A stretch of 64,000 nt of DNA, taken from Saposhnikovia divaricata. Lineage: Eukaryota; Streptophyta; Magnoliopsida; Apiales; Apiaceae. The notes below the pieces were generated by a model that saw only the letters and a program-made list of their open reading frames with translations, did no database searches and was not told the origin of the DNA. The DNA lies in contig CM071597.1 of NCBI GenBank assembly GCA_036435485.1, forward strand, positions 6,937,881 through 7,001,880, written 5' to 3'. The translations under genes and the position numbers were made by a program. Positions 1 through 9,087 of the stretch are shown one piece after another; position 1 is the stretch's first letter; each line of letters opens with the position of its first letter.

Positions 1-975
1 AAATAAGTTTTTACTAACATCTGTACAGTTCGATCGTCGAAGAAATCATTCAAAAAAACTATCCAACGAATCTGGATCCTGTCTCGTTAAAGGAAGCAGC
101 ACTTTTACTCTGTTTTGGATAAATTCTCATACAACCGGACCTTGTTTTTATTTGATTATTTTTTCCCAACACTAAAATAAGTGTTTACTAACATCTGTAC
201 AGTTTGATCGTCGAAGAAATCATTCAAAAAAAATATCCAACGAATCTGGATCCTGTCTCGTTAAAGGAAGCAGCACTTTTACTATGTTTTTCTTAAACTC
301 TCATACAACCGGACCTTGTTATTTTTTCCCAACACTAAAATAAGTGTTTAATAACATCTGTACAGTTCGATCATCGAAGAAATCAATCAAAAAAACTATC
401 CAACGAATCTGGATCCTGTCTCGTTAAAGGAAGCAGCACTTTTACTATGTTTTTCTTAAACTCTCATACAACCGGACCTTGTTATTTTTTCCCAACACTA
501 AAATAAGTGTTTACTAACATCTGTACAGTTCGATCATCGAAGAAATCATTCAAAAAAATTATCCAACGAATCTGGATCCTGTCTCGTTAAAGGAAGCAGC
601 ACTTTTACTATGTTTTTGTTAAACTCTCATACAACCGGACCTTTTTATTTTTTGATTATTTTTTTCCAACACTAAAATGAGTGTTTATTAACATCCGTAC
701 GGTTCGATTGTTGAAGAAATCATTCAAAAAAAGAATTCAGTGAATTTGGATCATGCCTCGTTAAAGGAAACATCACTTTTACTAACATTTTGTTAAAATC
801 TCGTGCAACCTGACCTTTTTATTTTTCGATTATTTTTTCTCAATACTAAAATGGGTGTTTATTGACATCCGTACGGTTCGATCGTCGAAGAAATAATTAA
901 AAAAATTATTCAGTGAATCTGGAGGGTACCCCGTTATAGGAAGTATCACTTTTACTACATTTTTTCTTAATAGAA
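1..975. repeat. Tandem repeat (minisatellite), six units of 163-174 bp
   Basis: Six head-to-tail units are visible; the landmark GTGTTTACTAACATCTGTAC recurs near 7, 181, 344, 507, 681 and 855, giving spacings of 174, 163, 163, 174 and 174 bp. The 11-bp length difference lies in the T-rich stretch after GGACCTTGTT. The first four units are nearly identical. Units five and six are clearly diverged (CATCCGTACGGTTCGAT instead of CATCTGTACAGTTCGAT), and the array fades out near 975. It continues past the left edge of the window, so the true copy number is unknown. No ORF is involved. Confidence 0.93.
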
Positions 976-1640
976 TTAGAATGTTTACTAAAATATTTAA
1001 AAAACTAAAAAATTAAATGAAATAAGACATTGAAAAATTTAGTGGCGCACAAATTTCCCCCTAACCAAAAATTTCAGCATTTCAATTTCCCCCTTCTCCC
1101 CCTTATCTCCCCCAAATTTTTATCCTCCACATATTGTACCCCTTATCTCCTCCAAATTGTCGCTTCCTTCATCCCACTGTCTTCTTCAAATTGTCTCTTC
1201 CTTCATCCCATTGTCTTCTTCCTCCTGTTGTCACCCACACCCACAAAGGCACAAACACACACACACAATACCTTTTTAACACTACGCCTAATTCGATTAA
1301 ATTCTAACTCCATATTGTCCCAATAATCCTTTTTAGCACGATTTGTTGATTGTATCTCATTGTTTGAATTGCTGTTTTTGTAAGCAGTAGGCTTCCCTAG
1401 TTTGACTTCAATACCCCAAAACGCCATTTGTTGTTTCGAGGGTTGAGCTGTTGCTGCTGCTATGTACCTTTAATTTGCTGCTATGTCCTAAAAGTGGAGT
1501 GAGAATTGAGGAGATAAGTGATGATGAGGTACCTGTGAAAGAAAATGATGCAGATGTCTGATGTGTTTTCTATACGTTTGTCTGTGTGTTTAATTTTTCT
1601 ATACGTTTAATTATCACACAGATGTGTATTCTTTCTCTTC
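976..1640. other. Non-coding pyrimidine-rich stretch with a 34-bp tandem duplication
   Basis: No convincing gene is present; the short open frames here are low-complexity (C/T-rich, then CA-rich) and match nothing I recognise. A 34-bp unit is duplicated in tandem at 1154-1187 and 1188-1221 with two mismatches. A (CA)n run lies at about 1253-1267. Around 1495-1560 a short open stretch reads SGVRIEEISDDEVPVKEND, which looks like a coding fragment but cannot be assigned. The stretch may be the left part of the CACTA element that ends at 4593; I found no CACTA left terminus here. Confidence 0.5.
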
Positions 1641-1802
1641 TGATGAGCTAGTCTATATATTATAAAGCAGATGCAAGATTTATTTGAAAATCAGGTCGAG
1701 CTTTCCCCAAGTAGCGAAGATCACAAGGCTAAAGTATTTACTTCGTTTTCCGAGTGCAGAAAACTTACACACACCAGTTCACTTACTAAATATATAATGC
1801 AG

Positions 1803-1880
1803 GCTTTAGATGCTGAAATTCTTAAGTGGTCAATGGGAAATGAAGGAAATATTCGCTCTTTAATCTCAACTCTACAATAT
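1803..1880 (+). pseudogene. Captured exon: auxilin/JAC1-like J-domain protein fragment
   Basis: A 78-nt phase-0 exon is bounded by a 3' splice acceptor (TGCAG ending at 1802) and a consensus donor (GTAAGT, 1881-1886). It encodes 26 residues beginning ALDAEILKWS and ending ISTLQY. That matches the segment just before the J-domain of plant auxilin-like proteins such as JAC1 (family knowledge: LDAEI.KWS.GKEGNIRSLLSTLQY). In plants these proteins assist Hsc70 in clathrin uncoating or chloroplast movement. None of the following J-domain (HPD motif) is found downstream, so this is an isolated exon. It lies 2.7 kb inside a CACTA terminus, which fits transposon gene capture. The open frame upstream (1671-1802) may be intron or a further captured exon. 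Confidence 0.7.
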
Positions 1881-1886
1881 GTAAGT

Positions 1887-3299
1887 TTGTGATATTTGAT
1901 TTTTATAATGGCATCATAGGATTCATTGACATTAAGATCGTTTGTCATTGAAATTCATGCTGCAGTAGTTTGTTCGTCATTGTTACCACTTACCAGTACT
2001 CTGGCATATAATTGAATAGCATGTGATTCAAAATTGCATATGAAATCTTTACCTTATCGTTGATCTTTTAATTAGAATGCAGGTTGAAGTAGAAATTACA
2101 TGTTACATGGTGCAATTGAAAAAGTTTTTGATGGCCAATATGCTAACTGATGCAGCTGGCTTAGTCATGGAGATATCACAGGGTAAGGTGTTATGCCTAC
2201 TAACTTAATAATAACGAGATTGATATATGATATAGCATCAACCATTAATTTATTATGTCCACATCCATATTTCGTTTTCTTAGGGTGTTTGCTTGAGATA
2301 TTTCCCTTTGCTTCTGATGATGTTTGCTTCTGATGATGCTGAGGCACGAAACGCAATATGGAGCATCATACACACCAATCTATTTGTTTGTACTCTGTTT
2401 CTAAATTTTCTTATGATTTATAACATCTGAGCTTACATGTTTAAAATCATGCAATGCCTGTATTGTTAATTGGCGTAGCTGAGCATTTAGTACTAAAAAC
2501 CTGGTATGGTCACAAAACACAAAGATATCCAGGAGTTTTAAAATCATGCAATGCCTGTATTGTTATCGGCAGTTTGTACTTGCTTCTTTGTTATTGTCTG
2601 CTTAGTTCCTATTTTGGTTTCTGTGCCTCTCTGACTTGTACGCTTGTCCCACTAGCTTGTCTTATTCCCTGTTATCATCCTGTTCTTTGACTGTGCCACG
2701 TTTGTTACTCTGCGTAGCAGCATGCTGATTATTATGTTATGCTGCTATTCTGACTGTAACTGCGTCAATTTTACGATTACTTTCTTTTCGCTGCTACATT
2801 GGTGCTGTCTTCCCAATATGTCCTTATTCTCTGCTTGTTTTCTATACCTTGTCTTCAGCTCTTTATTTATCCATTTTAACTTCTGCCATGCTTACTTATT
2901 TTTACTGTGCATTGTACGCTATCTTCGTCTTTTTTTTACTTTCCTTTGTGTCTCACTGGTTGTAATAGCTTTTGTCATTTACCATCTTCAAAAGTCAGCT
3001 TAATTATTCTTATATTGTGTTGCTTCACTGTGTTTGCTGCATTGTTCACCTAGTGTTTTCTGCTACCATGTAAGCTGTGCCTTACTCTTTCCTTGTATGC
3101 ATTTGCTTTACTCACACATCAATATGCATTTGCCGTTGCAGGTTAGGTAACAGTTTTGTGTCTACGCTAACTCTGTACTCTTTTCTTCCAGTGTACTATG
3201 TCTCCACATTATTGCCAATGTGTACTTCTTTAGTTATGGATCTTTTCCAACTACGTTTTTGGAGTACTTTGGTCATTCAATTATGTTGGCTACTTGTAG
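1887..3299. other. Intron-like or transposon-internal sequence with a 28-bp direct repeat
   Basis: T-rich, intron-like sequence without a recognisable gene. The open frames at 2454-2690, 2722-3003 and 3077-3307 are poly-hydrophobic translations of T/C-rich DNA and I do not call them. An acceptor-like TGCAG precedes a short open stretch at about 2082-2182 (VEVEITCYMVQLKK) that could be another captured exon but is not identifiable. A perfect 28-bp direct repeat occurs at 2441-2468 and 2538-2565 (period 97). Confidence 0.5.
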
Positions 3300-3420
3300 G
3301 GATGTGAAGCTCGAGTACAAGGTTCTGAAGGAGAAGGTAAAAGAAATCAACAAGAGGGATGCTCAGTTCTATGGAAATATGTTTTCCAAACTGAACAAGT
3401 TGGAGCATTTTGACACAGAA
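3300..3420 (+). pseudogene. Captured exon: ROF1/FKBP62-like peptidyl-prolyl isomerase C-terminal fragment
   Basis: An exon-sized open segment is preceded by an acceptor (TTGTAG ending at 3299) and followed by a donor (GTGAGT at 3421). It encodes about 40 residues including DVKLEYKVLKEKVKEINKRD and FYGNMFSKLNKLE. This corresponds to the region after the TPR repeats in plant multidomain FKBPs of the ROF1/FKBP62 type, which are Hsp90-binding prolyl isomerases (family knowledge). No FKBP or TPR domain is present nearby. The fragment is on the same strand as the J-domain exon at 1803-1880, so two unrelated host genes appear to have contributed exons to one transposon interior. Confidence 0.68.
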
Positions 3421-3949
3421 GTGAGTATTTGATGGTCATACTTAGATTAGTTAGCATAGAAAAAACAACACTTCTTTGGAAACATTCCTTGCAGTGTGTG
3501 CTTTTGTATCCTTCGTCAAGTATATTGATTACGTAACTTCTATGAACTTGAAATTTTTTGTTAATAATCTGGTTTGCAGAAATATTTCACCTATTTGATA
3601 ACGTTACATCTTGTATAATCTTTCAGGTTGTCAAAGGTCTGATCATTTATTTGCAACCCTTCACGCTACTACATTGAACCGAATGATTCACACAACTACA
3701 TTGAAGCTGTTATGGATACTGCAGGAGAGGATGAACCTTCTCAAGATACTAGTTCTAGTGAAATTGATCACCTTAAGCCTGACAATCATTCTCAGATTTG
3801 TATGTATATAGATTGGTCTAGCAGATATTAGACCTATTTTTTGATGGTTGTGTAATGATTGTATTAAATCTACAATCTTGACATTGTTTTTATTAAGTAA
3901 TGTATAATTTATAGTAAATTTGGTGTGTTGATTGTATTGTCTAGCATAG
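3421..3949 (+). other. Possible further captured coding fragment, unassigned
   Basis: Frame 1 is open from about 3640 to a TAG near 3831 and includes NDSHNYIEAVMDTAGEDEPS, an acidic, codon-like composition unlike the surrounding T-rich DNA. It follows an acceptor-like TTTCAG near 3627. I do not recognise the protein. The rest of the interval (3421-3620, 3840-3949) holds nothing I can support. Confidence 0.25.
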
Positions 3950-4593
3950 TTTTTTTGTCTCAATAAACCATTGTCTAGTCTAATTTTAGCCAATGGAGGC
4001 ATCTTTAATAACAGTTGTTGTAAATCATATGAGACAATAGCTACGTAACAGACAACACCTCAATATACAACAGGAAACAAAGGTATCAGACAACGGACAA
4101 AAATCGTTGTCTAAAATAATTTCAAACAAGAGTTATATACTAAGAAAGTGTTATCCTTCCTACTCTACAACAACATGCCATATGAGATAACATGTTGTAC
4201 ATCTAACCGTAAAACAAATCGTTTTTGCTAAGAAACCATTGTCTGTAGTGACATACAACAACAGCCCTGATCAAGTAAAGGATTGTATCTTTTGCACTTC
4301 AACAATAGGGTTTCTTTTAAAAACCATTGTCTTTACTGCTTAAAACAACAATATATTCGTTAAAACGTGTTGCATTATTGGAGTTTTGACAATAGGTTTC
4401 CAAAGAAGTGTTGTTGTTTCTGGGTATCAGACAACTCTTTTCAGGTGGCTTTTACTTGTCTTTCAACTTTCACACAACAGCTTGCTGTGTGTTGTCTGAG
4501 GTGTGTATCAGACGACTTCTCAATAGTCAACAATTTTCGGGAGGTTCAGACAACACGTTTTGAGTGTCGTCTAAAGCAAAAATCCTTGTAGTG
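3950..4593 (+). mobile_element. Right end of a CACTA (En/Spm) DNA transposon
   Basis: The sequence ends in CTTGTAGTG (4585-4593), the reverse complement of the CACTACAAG terminus typical of plant CACTA elements. The last 600 bp are packed with subterminal repeats of the type CAGACAAC / GTTGTCTGA / ACCATTGTCT in both orientations (for example near 4045, 4090, 4230, 4330, 4428, 4492 and 4550). These are transposase-binding-like arrays. The 3-bp target duplication would be TTC (4594-4596). No matching CACTACAAG left terminus is visible to the left, so the left boundary is either before the window or degraded. No TnpA- or TnpD-type transposase ORF is seen. Confidence 0.78.
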
Positions 4594-4596
4594 TTC

Positions 4597-5186
4597 AAAC
4601 GTTGGTAGCAAAAGATGCTGTTCTATCTGACCACGTTGAAAATGGATCGCTACCTCAGGGAGGATCCACCGTTGATTACTGCTGAGAGTAACAAGCAAAG
4701 AGTTTTTTTTCTAAACTCTCTGCCTCGCTTTGAGAGCCGGCCGCCTCCACCCATTCTTCAACCATCCTTCACCGTCCCATCCTTCCACCAAACCCACATC
4801 CATCCCACCCATCCTCTCATCCCGTTTCCTCCATTTTTGAATCTTTAATTTCTATTTTTTTAGTTTTTCAATAAAATCGAGATCCAATCCTCTTTGGGTG
4901 AGATCTCTTTTGTCGTACCCATCTTTTTGGGTTGTTGATTGTCCCCAAATTTTTGGGGTTGTTAATTTATCCCCAATTTTTGGGGTTTATGTTTTGGTTT
5001 TGTTTTCTATTTGCTGTCTTGTTTGGTGTATTGGCTGCAGTTCGGAATTTGCACCAGGTCAGGTTGGAGCGAGCTGTTGTCAGATAGCAGGTAATGGGCA
5101 ACCACGAGAAATTGAAGTCATTAGCCTTCGAGAAGCCATTTCTTGGACAAAATCACTAAAGCACATTGATCAAGTACTAGTAGTTC
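4597..5186 (+). pseudogene. Coding fragments beside the CACTA end, including an RNase H-like fragment
   Basis: The segment directly after the CACTA end is open in one frame (VQTLVAKDAVLSDHVENG, about 4591-4680) and stops soon; I cannot identify it. From about 5087 to 5186 an open frame reads REIEVISLREAISWTKSLKH. This resembles the second strand/helix region of the RNase H domain of plant LINE-derived reverse transcriptases (REAEAxxLREALSWLK). The frame is cut abruptly at 5187 by the gypsy LTR. The pyrimidine-rich stretch 4735-4850 and the GGGGTT/CCCCAA repeats near 4925-4990 are non-coding. Confidence 0.45.
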
Positions 5187-5787
5187 TATAACGCCCTAGA
5201 AAATTTTGTATTTTATAAATATTTATTTAATATAAATTATGGATATTATTATGTAATTTTGTATTTATGTGATGATATGATGATTTGGGTAAGCTGTGAA
5301 TGTCGGTGTATTTTTATTTGTATTTTAGAGGGTTTAATTATATTTAAATAATGCATTTTTGATCCTCTGTCAATTTTATAAAATTATCGGAGGAATTAAA
5401 AATCATGAAATCTCTTGAAATATTATCTTTATATATTTATTGAGTTTTTAAAATTATTGGGTGGATTAATTTGGGTGTTTTAGTATTTTAAAGTGATTTC
5501 AAGAGTTTTATTGCATTTAAAGGATCAAAACTTTAAAAATTCATATTTAATTCATTTTTGATTCGAAAAATATTTTAAAAATATGTGTGTGCTCGTAATT
5601 TTATATTCTTTATTTTAAAAATGAAAAGTTTAATTTTCCGAACTTTCTGTTTAATTTCAATTTATGAAAGTTACGTATTAGTTTTAAAAAAAACGAATGA
5701 GAAGTGTTGTATTTGGGCCATATTATATGGTTAGTAGTGAAATATAAGGTATTGGGCCAAGCCCAATAGCATACAAAAACAGAGCTC

Positions 5788-5803
5788 GGTAGATATATAC
5801 ACG
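5788..5803 (+). promoter_or_regulatory. Candidate TATA box in the gypsy LTR
   Basis: GATATATACAC lies about 600 bp into the LTR and is followed by G/A-rich leader-like sequence. It is the best TATA-like element in this part of the LTR, but position and context alone do not prove use. Confidence 0.35.
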
Positions 5804-6120
5804 CTGTTAAAAACGAAATCGGGGAGAGAAAAATGATTTGGGGGAAGGAAAAATTAGGGATTTGAAAGGAATTGGGGGTTTGAAATTGAAGGAAAGATTG
5901 AGGGTTTGTGTTGGGGGTTTCGAATTATTGATGAAGAAGAAGGTGTATGTGATGTATGGTGTGTGTAGTGTACGGTGTGCGTGTTATGGTGGTACGACCG
6001 GAGTAGAACCGTCGCCGATGGTGGCGCGGTGGGAGAGAACAAAACGATGGGGAGAGGAGCAGTACCATGTGCGTGTGTATGTGATACACAAGTGTGTATG
6101 TATAGGTAGCAGGATTGAAG

Positions 6121-6122
<2 letters not shown>

Positions 6123-6160
<38 letters not shown>
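6123..6160. repeat. (GA)n microsatellite
   Basis: An uninterrupted GA dinucleotide run of about 19 copies within the gypsy LTR, downstream of the candidate TATA box. Confidence 0.95.
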
Positions 6161-6163
<3 letters not shown>

Positions 6164-7046
6164 TGGAGATGTTGGTGGTCACCAGAAAGGTATAATATTT
6201 TTATTCATTTATTTATTTATTTTTCATTTTCGTTGTAATTGTTTAATTCTCGTGTTAGATAAAATTATTCGATTATTGTAATTTAATTAGTTTAAATTGC
6301 AAGTTAGATATGTTGATTTTCGTAATTAGATTAAAGTTGTAAATTGTGGATATTGTTATGTTTCGTAGTTTAATTCGGAAAAGTTTATAATTGTTAATTA
6401 ATTGTGAGTTTGATTATATGTTTTGGTGATTATTTAGTTGCTAATTGTTATTATTGTGTACTAATTTCGGAAGTTGAAATTTGGGGATTATGTTGAATGT
6501 TGGAGTCGAATATTTTGTTTAGGCTGCTCATATTAGTGAGTAATTTATATTAATGGTTCGGGTATTTAGTTTGAATGTATTAGTTGAATTGTTAATTGCT
6601 AATTGCGATTGTCGGAAGATATGTAGAGTTTATACGATTTCACAAATTGTAAAATGTTTATATGTTAGATGGTATAAACCGAGTCATGGTATTTGACGGT
6701 GTTACTATGTATAAATGGTTATATGCTAAATGCCATAAGCTGAGTTATAAGTAATTGTGGAATGTATAATTGTAACTTACTTGGTGTTGGTTTATATGGA
6801 TTAAATGTCGTAGTCGAGTCATAATATTTGTTAGATACTATACTTGTCAAATATGTGGTTGTGAGTTATATGTATGGTTTTCAAATGTTAAATATAGTAA
6901 AGTTAAACTGTTATTTTATTTCCTTATGTGTTTATGTGGTCAATGATTATATGTTTTTTTGTTTAACTGCGAGGAGTCGTAAAGAGATCTTAAGTTCTAA
7001 ATGTCAATATTTAAGGACTTGTGTAATTCTCATCGACTAGATCCTC

Positions 7047-7256
7047 GGGCTTACGAATACCAATGATTGATTGTCACAGGTATAATTAATATGCTCTAGT
7101 GGTATGATCATTGATATAGCGTAAGTAATAGTTAGTGCTATGAGTTGTTTCCTAGGGCTTACGAATACCAATGATTGATTGTCACGTGTATCATTAATAT
7201 GCGTGAGTGATATGATCATTGATATAGCGTAAGTAGTAGTTAATGCTAACATAGAT
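7047..7256. repeat. Tandem duplication, 108-bp period, inside the gypsy LTR
   Basis: GGGCTTACGAATACCAATG occurs at 7047 and again at 7155. Both copies continue through a shared stretch ending in GATATAGCGTAAGTA with scattered mismatches. Confidence 0.9.
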
Positions 7257-8513
7257 TATTATGTGTTTACTGCATGTCGAGGCAGAATTTCTTATGTGTT
7301 GAGGTGCCGCATGTCTGGGTGGGTACTTTCTTTATTTGTGCACTTTTATGTTGCTGCAAGTTGAGGCAGCTTGATTTTTGGTAAATATATAGTTAAAACT
7401 CCTTGAGTTGTTGAATTGAAAAACAGGTGGATAGTCCGATAAACGAATACTACATGCCAAAATTTTCTAAAATTTCCCTGCAAATATATATAAATCTGTT
7501 TAATTTATTGGATTTCAATGATTTAAAAGTATGTTATGATTTCTAAGGGTCTAGGTAAATATGTAATAGTTGATGTGAAGATTGAGGCGTGGTATTGTGT
7601 TGAAGTGTTTGCCACTAGATAGTATTTAGGTATTAAGTGGCCACCTGTGTTAAGTGTTTATGTGAAGTGTTTATTTGACCTACTTGGTTATACTAAAGCT
7701 ATTCTATGAATAAAATTGTATATGTTTATATATGATATGTGTAAAAGCTTTATAGGACGTGCATGGGTAGAATAGAGCAAACAATAAGGTTTTGCTTGAG
7801 TTAATACTAAAATAGTATCTGATCTTGTAAAGGTTAGAATAGGAGACCTGGCCAAGAGCAGTGCGCGGGTAAACGGAAAGACGAACAGAAGGACAGGTAT
7901 CAAAGCCGATGGGTGTATTGACGTGGAAGTTGGTGAGTTACGAAGTAGAAATGGAAGTAGGGCCAAATAAAAGGCTAGCAAGTAAAGAATTGTCATGAAA
8001 CTGAGTTGTGGATCGATGTTAAGGTCGAGAACTCATTAAATCGAGGCAAGTGTCTTGCTCTTCACTTATCATTCAAGTGATGCAATTCAATTCCTTTGTG
8101 GTATGGATTGATCAAGTATGTTTAGAAAATGATATACTTCTTCAGTTAGCGTGAAAATGTTTATGTTTCCCACCCATAGTTCAAATACCAAATTTTCAAA
8201 GAACCTTATCAATAACTTTTTCCCGCATATTATTTTATTCATGGGATGTTAAAGCCTCCTTAGTGGAAGGCCTTTCTTTTATTTTTATGTTGTTCCTAAA
8301 ATTGTTTAAGGAGCTCTCTAAATAGAGAGAATTCAAGTTTCAAATTCCTGTTAATACCTGTTAATAAAATTTCTGATTTTTAGCATAATTTCACCAGTGA
8401 ACCCTTTCTCTTTAAAAATGTTTTCTCCAAATTGATTTGAAATTTATTATCCTAAAACTGTCTTTTTGCAATTAATCGTTTAAGCTGTTTTACTCATTTA
8501 TGTTGAGTCAAAC

Positions 8514-8518
8514 CTTAC
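8514..8518. repeat. Target-site duplication of copia element 1 (left copy)
   Basis: CTTAC immediately precedes the TG of the left LTR and is matched by CTTAC at 17410-17414. This identifies the insertion as one intact event inside the gypsy LTR. Confidence 0.97.
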
Positions 8519-8628
8519 TGTTAAATATAATTGATGTGTTTTAATCAGTGTTTAAGTGTTACAGTGAATTATCAGAGTTTAGCTGGAAGCAGTCAAAGTT
8601 TAGTGTAAACTCTGACAGATGGAAGCTC

Positions 8629-8651
8629 GACAGAGTTTGTCAAACTCTGTC
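8629..8651. promoter_or_regulatory. Perfect inverted repeat in the U3 of element 1
   Basis: GACAGAGTTTG, one T, then CAAACTCTGTC: 11-bp arms with a 1-nt spacer. An identical copy is at 17012-17034 in the 3' LTR. More half-copies of AAACTCTG/CAGAGTTT lie at 8575-8615. It could be a dimeric transcription-factor site or an RNA hairpin. Confidence 0.75.
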
Positions 8652-8833
8652 TAGAGGAAGCGTCTACTGGTCAACAGTGATTGAAGATTTATTATGGAAG
8701 CGATATCTTTGAAGATTGGATAGCTATCAAAGAGATCGAGTTGACATAGGAGACGTGTGACAATCTGTAATTGATATCATTGTATAGCTGATTATTAGGA
8801 ATATCAATTAGAGATTGTATCGTAGCTGTATGT

Positions 8834-8842
8834 TATATAAAT
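8834..8842 (+). promoter_or_regulatory. TATA box of the element 1 LTR
   Basis: TATATAAAT lies about 190 bp before the LTR end and about 200 bp after the U3 inverted repeat, the expected place for the promoter of the genomic RNA. Confidence 0.7.
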
Positions 8843-9028
8843 ACAGTTAGGTTAACCCTAGAAGGGTATCGAACAACGAATTATCTTTATTGTAACCTAG
8901 CAGCTCTTTGTGATATTTTACATCACGAAGAGGGTTCGTAATACAAGAAGTTTTTAAGTGCATAAAAGCTTTTACTTGTTAAACTCTCATACAAAGTTGA
9001 TTATTAATTGTGTATTCGGCCTAACAAG

Positions 9029-9040
9029 TGGTATCAGAGC
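9029..9040 (+). promoter_or_regulatory. Primer binding site (tRNA-iMet), element 1
   Basis: TGGTATCAGAGC is complementary to the 3' end of plant initiator tRNA-Met and starts two bases after the 5' LTR. Confidence 0.95.
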
Positions 9041-9087
9041 CAATCTGTTACTTTATTACAGGTTAAGATCCAAACACAACAATAATC

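Larger units (their letters stand above)
5187..8513 (+). mobile_element. Ty3/gypsy (Tekay-like) 5' LTR, left part
   Basis: The LTR starts TATAACGCCC at 5187, apparently a mutated TGTAACGCCC, and its right part resumes after copia element 1 at 17415. Without the insertion the LTR is about 4.55 kb, a length typical of the Tekay/Del chromovirus lineage (family knowledge). The assignment rests on the start, on the end GGGATGCTACA at 18633 and on the tRNA-Met primer site that follows. The open frame 5838-6281 is probably fortuitous; it includes a (GA)n run. Nothing else in these 3.3 kb looks coding. Confidence 0.78.
8519..9026 (+). repeat. Copia element 1, 5' LTR
   Basis: 508 bp, TGTTAAATAT...CGGCCTAACA. 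It differs from the 3' LTR at three substitutions (in AGTCAAAG, TCTAGAGG and CAAAGAGA). It carries repeated CAGAGTTT/AAACTCTG motifs and an inverted repeat (8629-8651) upstream of a TATA box. Confidence 0.97.

Noticed and set aside
1..975. CRISPR-like array
   Set aside because: Units are contiguous tandem repeats of 163-174 bp without unique spacers, in plant nuclear DNA.
1279..1287. CACTACGCC as the left end of the CACTA element
   Set aside because: Does not match the right terminus (CACTACAAG expected) and is not followed by the GACAAC-type subterminal repeats.
1203..1427. 74-codon minus-strand ORF with CVCVCA
   Set aside because: Low-complexity translation of a CA repeat.
2454..3307. Cys/Leu/Phe-rich plus-strand ORFs that look like membrane proteins
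   Set aside because: T/C-rich intron-like DNA gives such hydrophobic frames by chance; no conserved motif and no consistent codon use.
5838..6281. 147-codon ORF MGEGKIRDLKG with an (RE)n run
   Set aside because: Lies within the gypsy LTR and depends on a (GA)n microsatellite; no recognisable domain.
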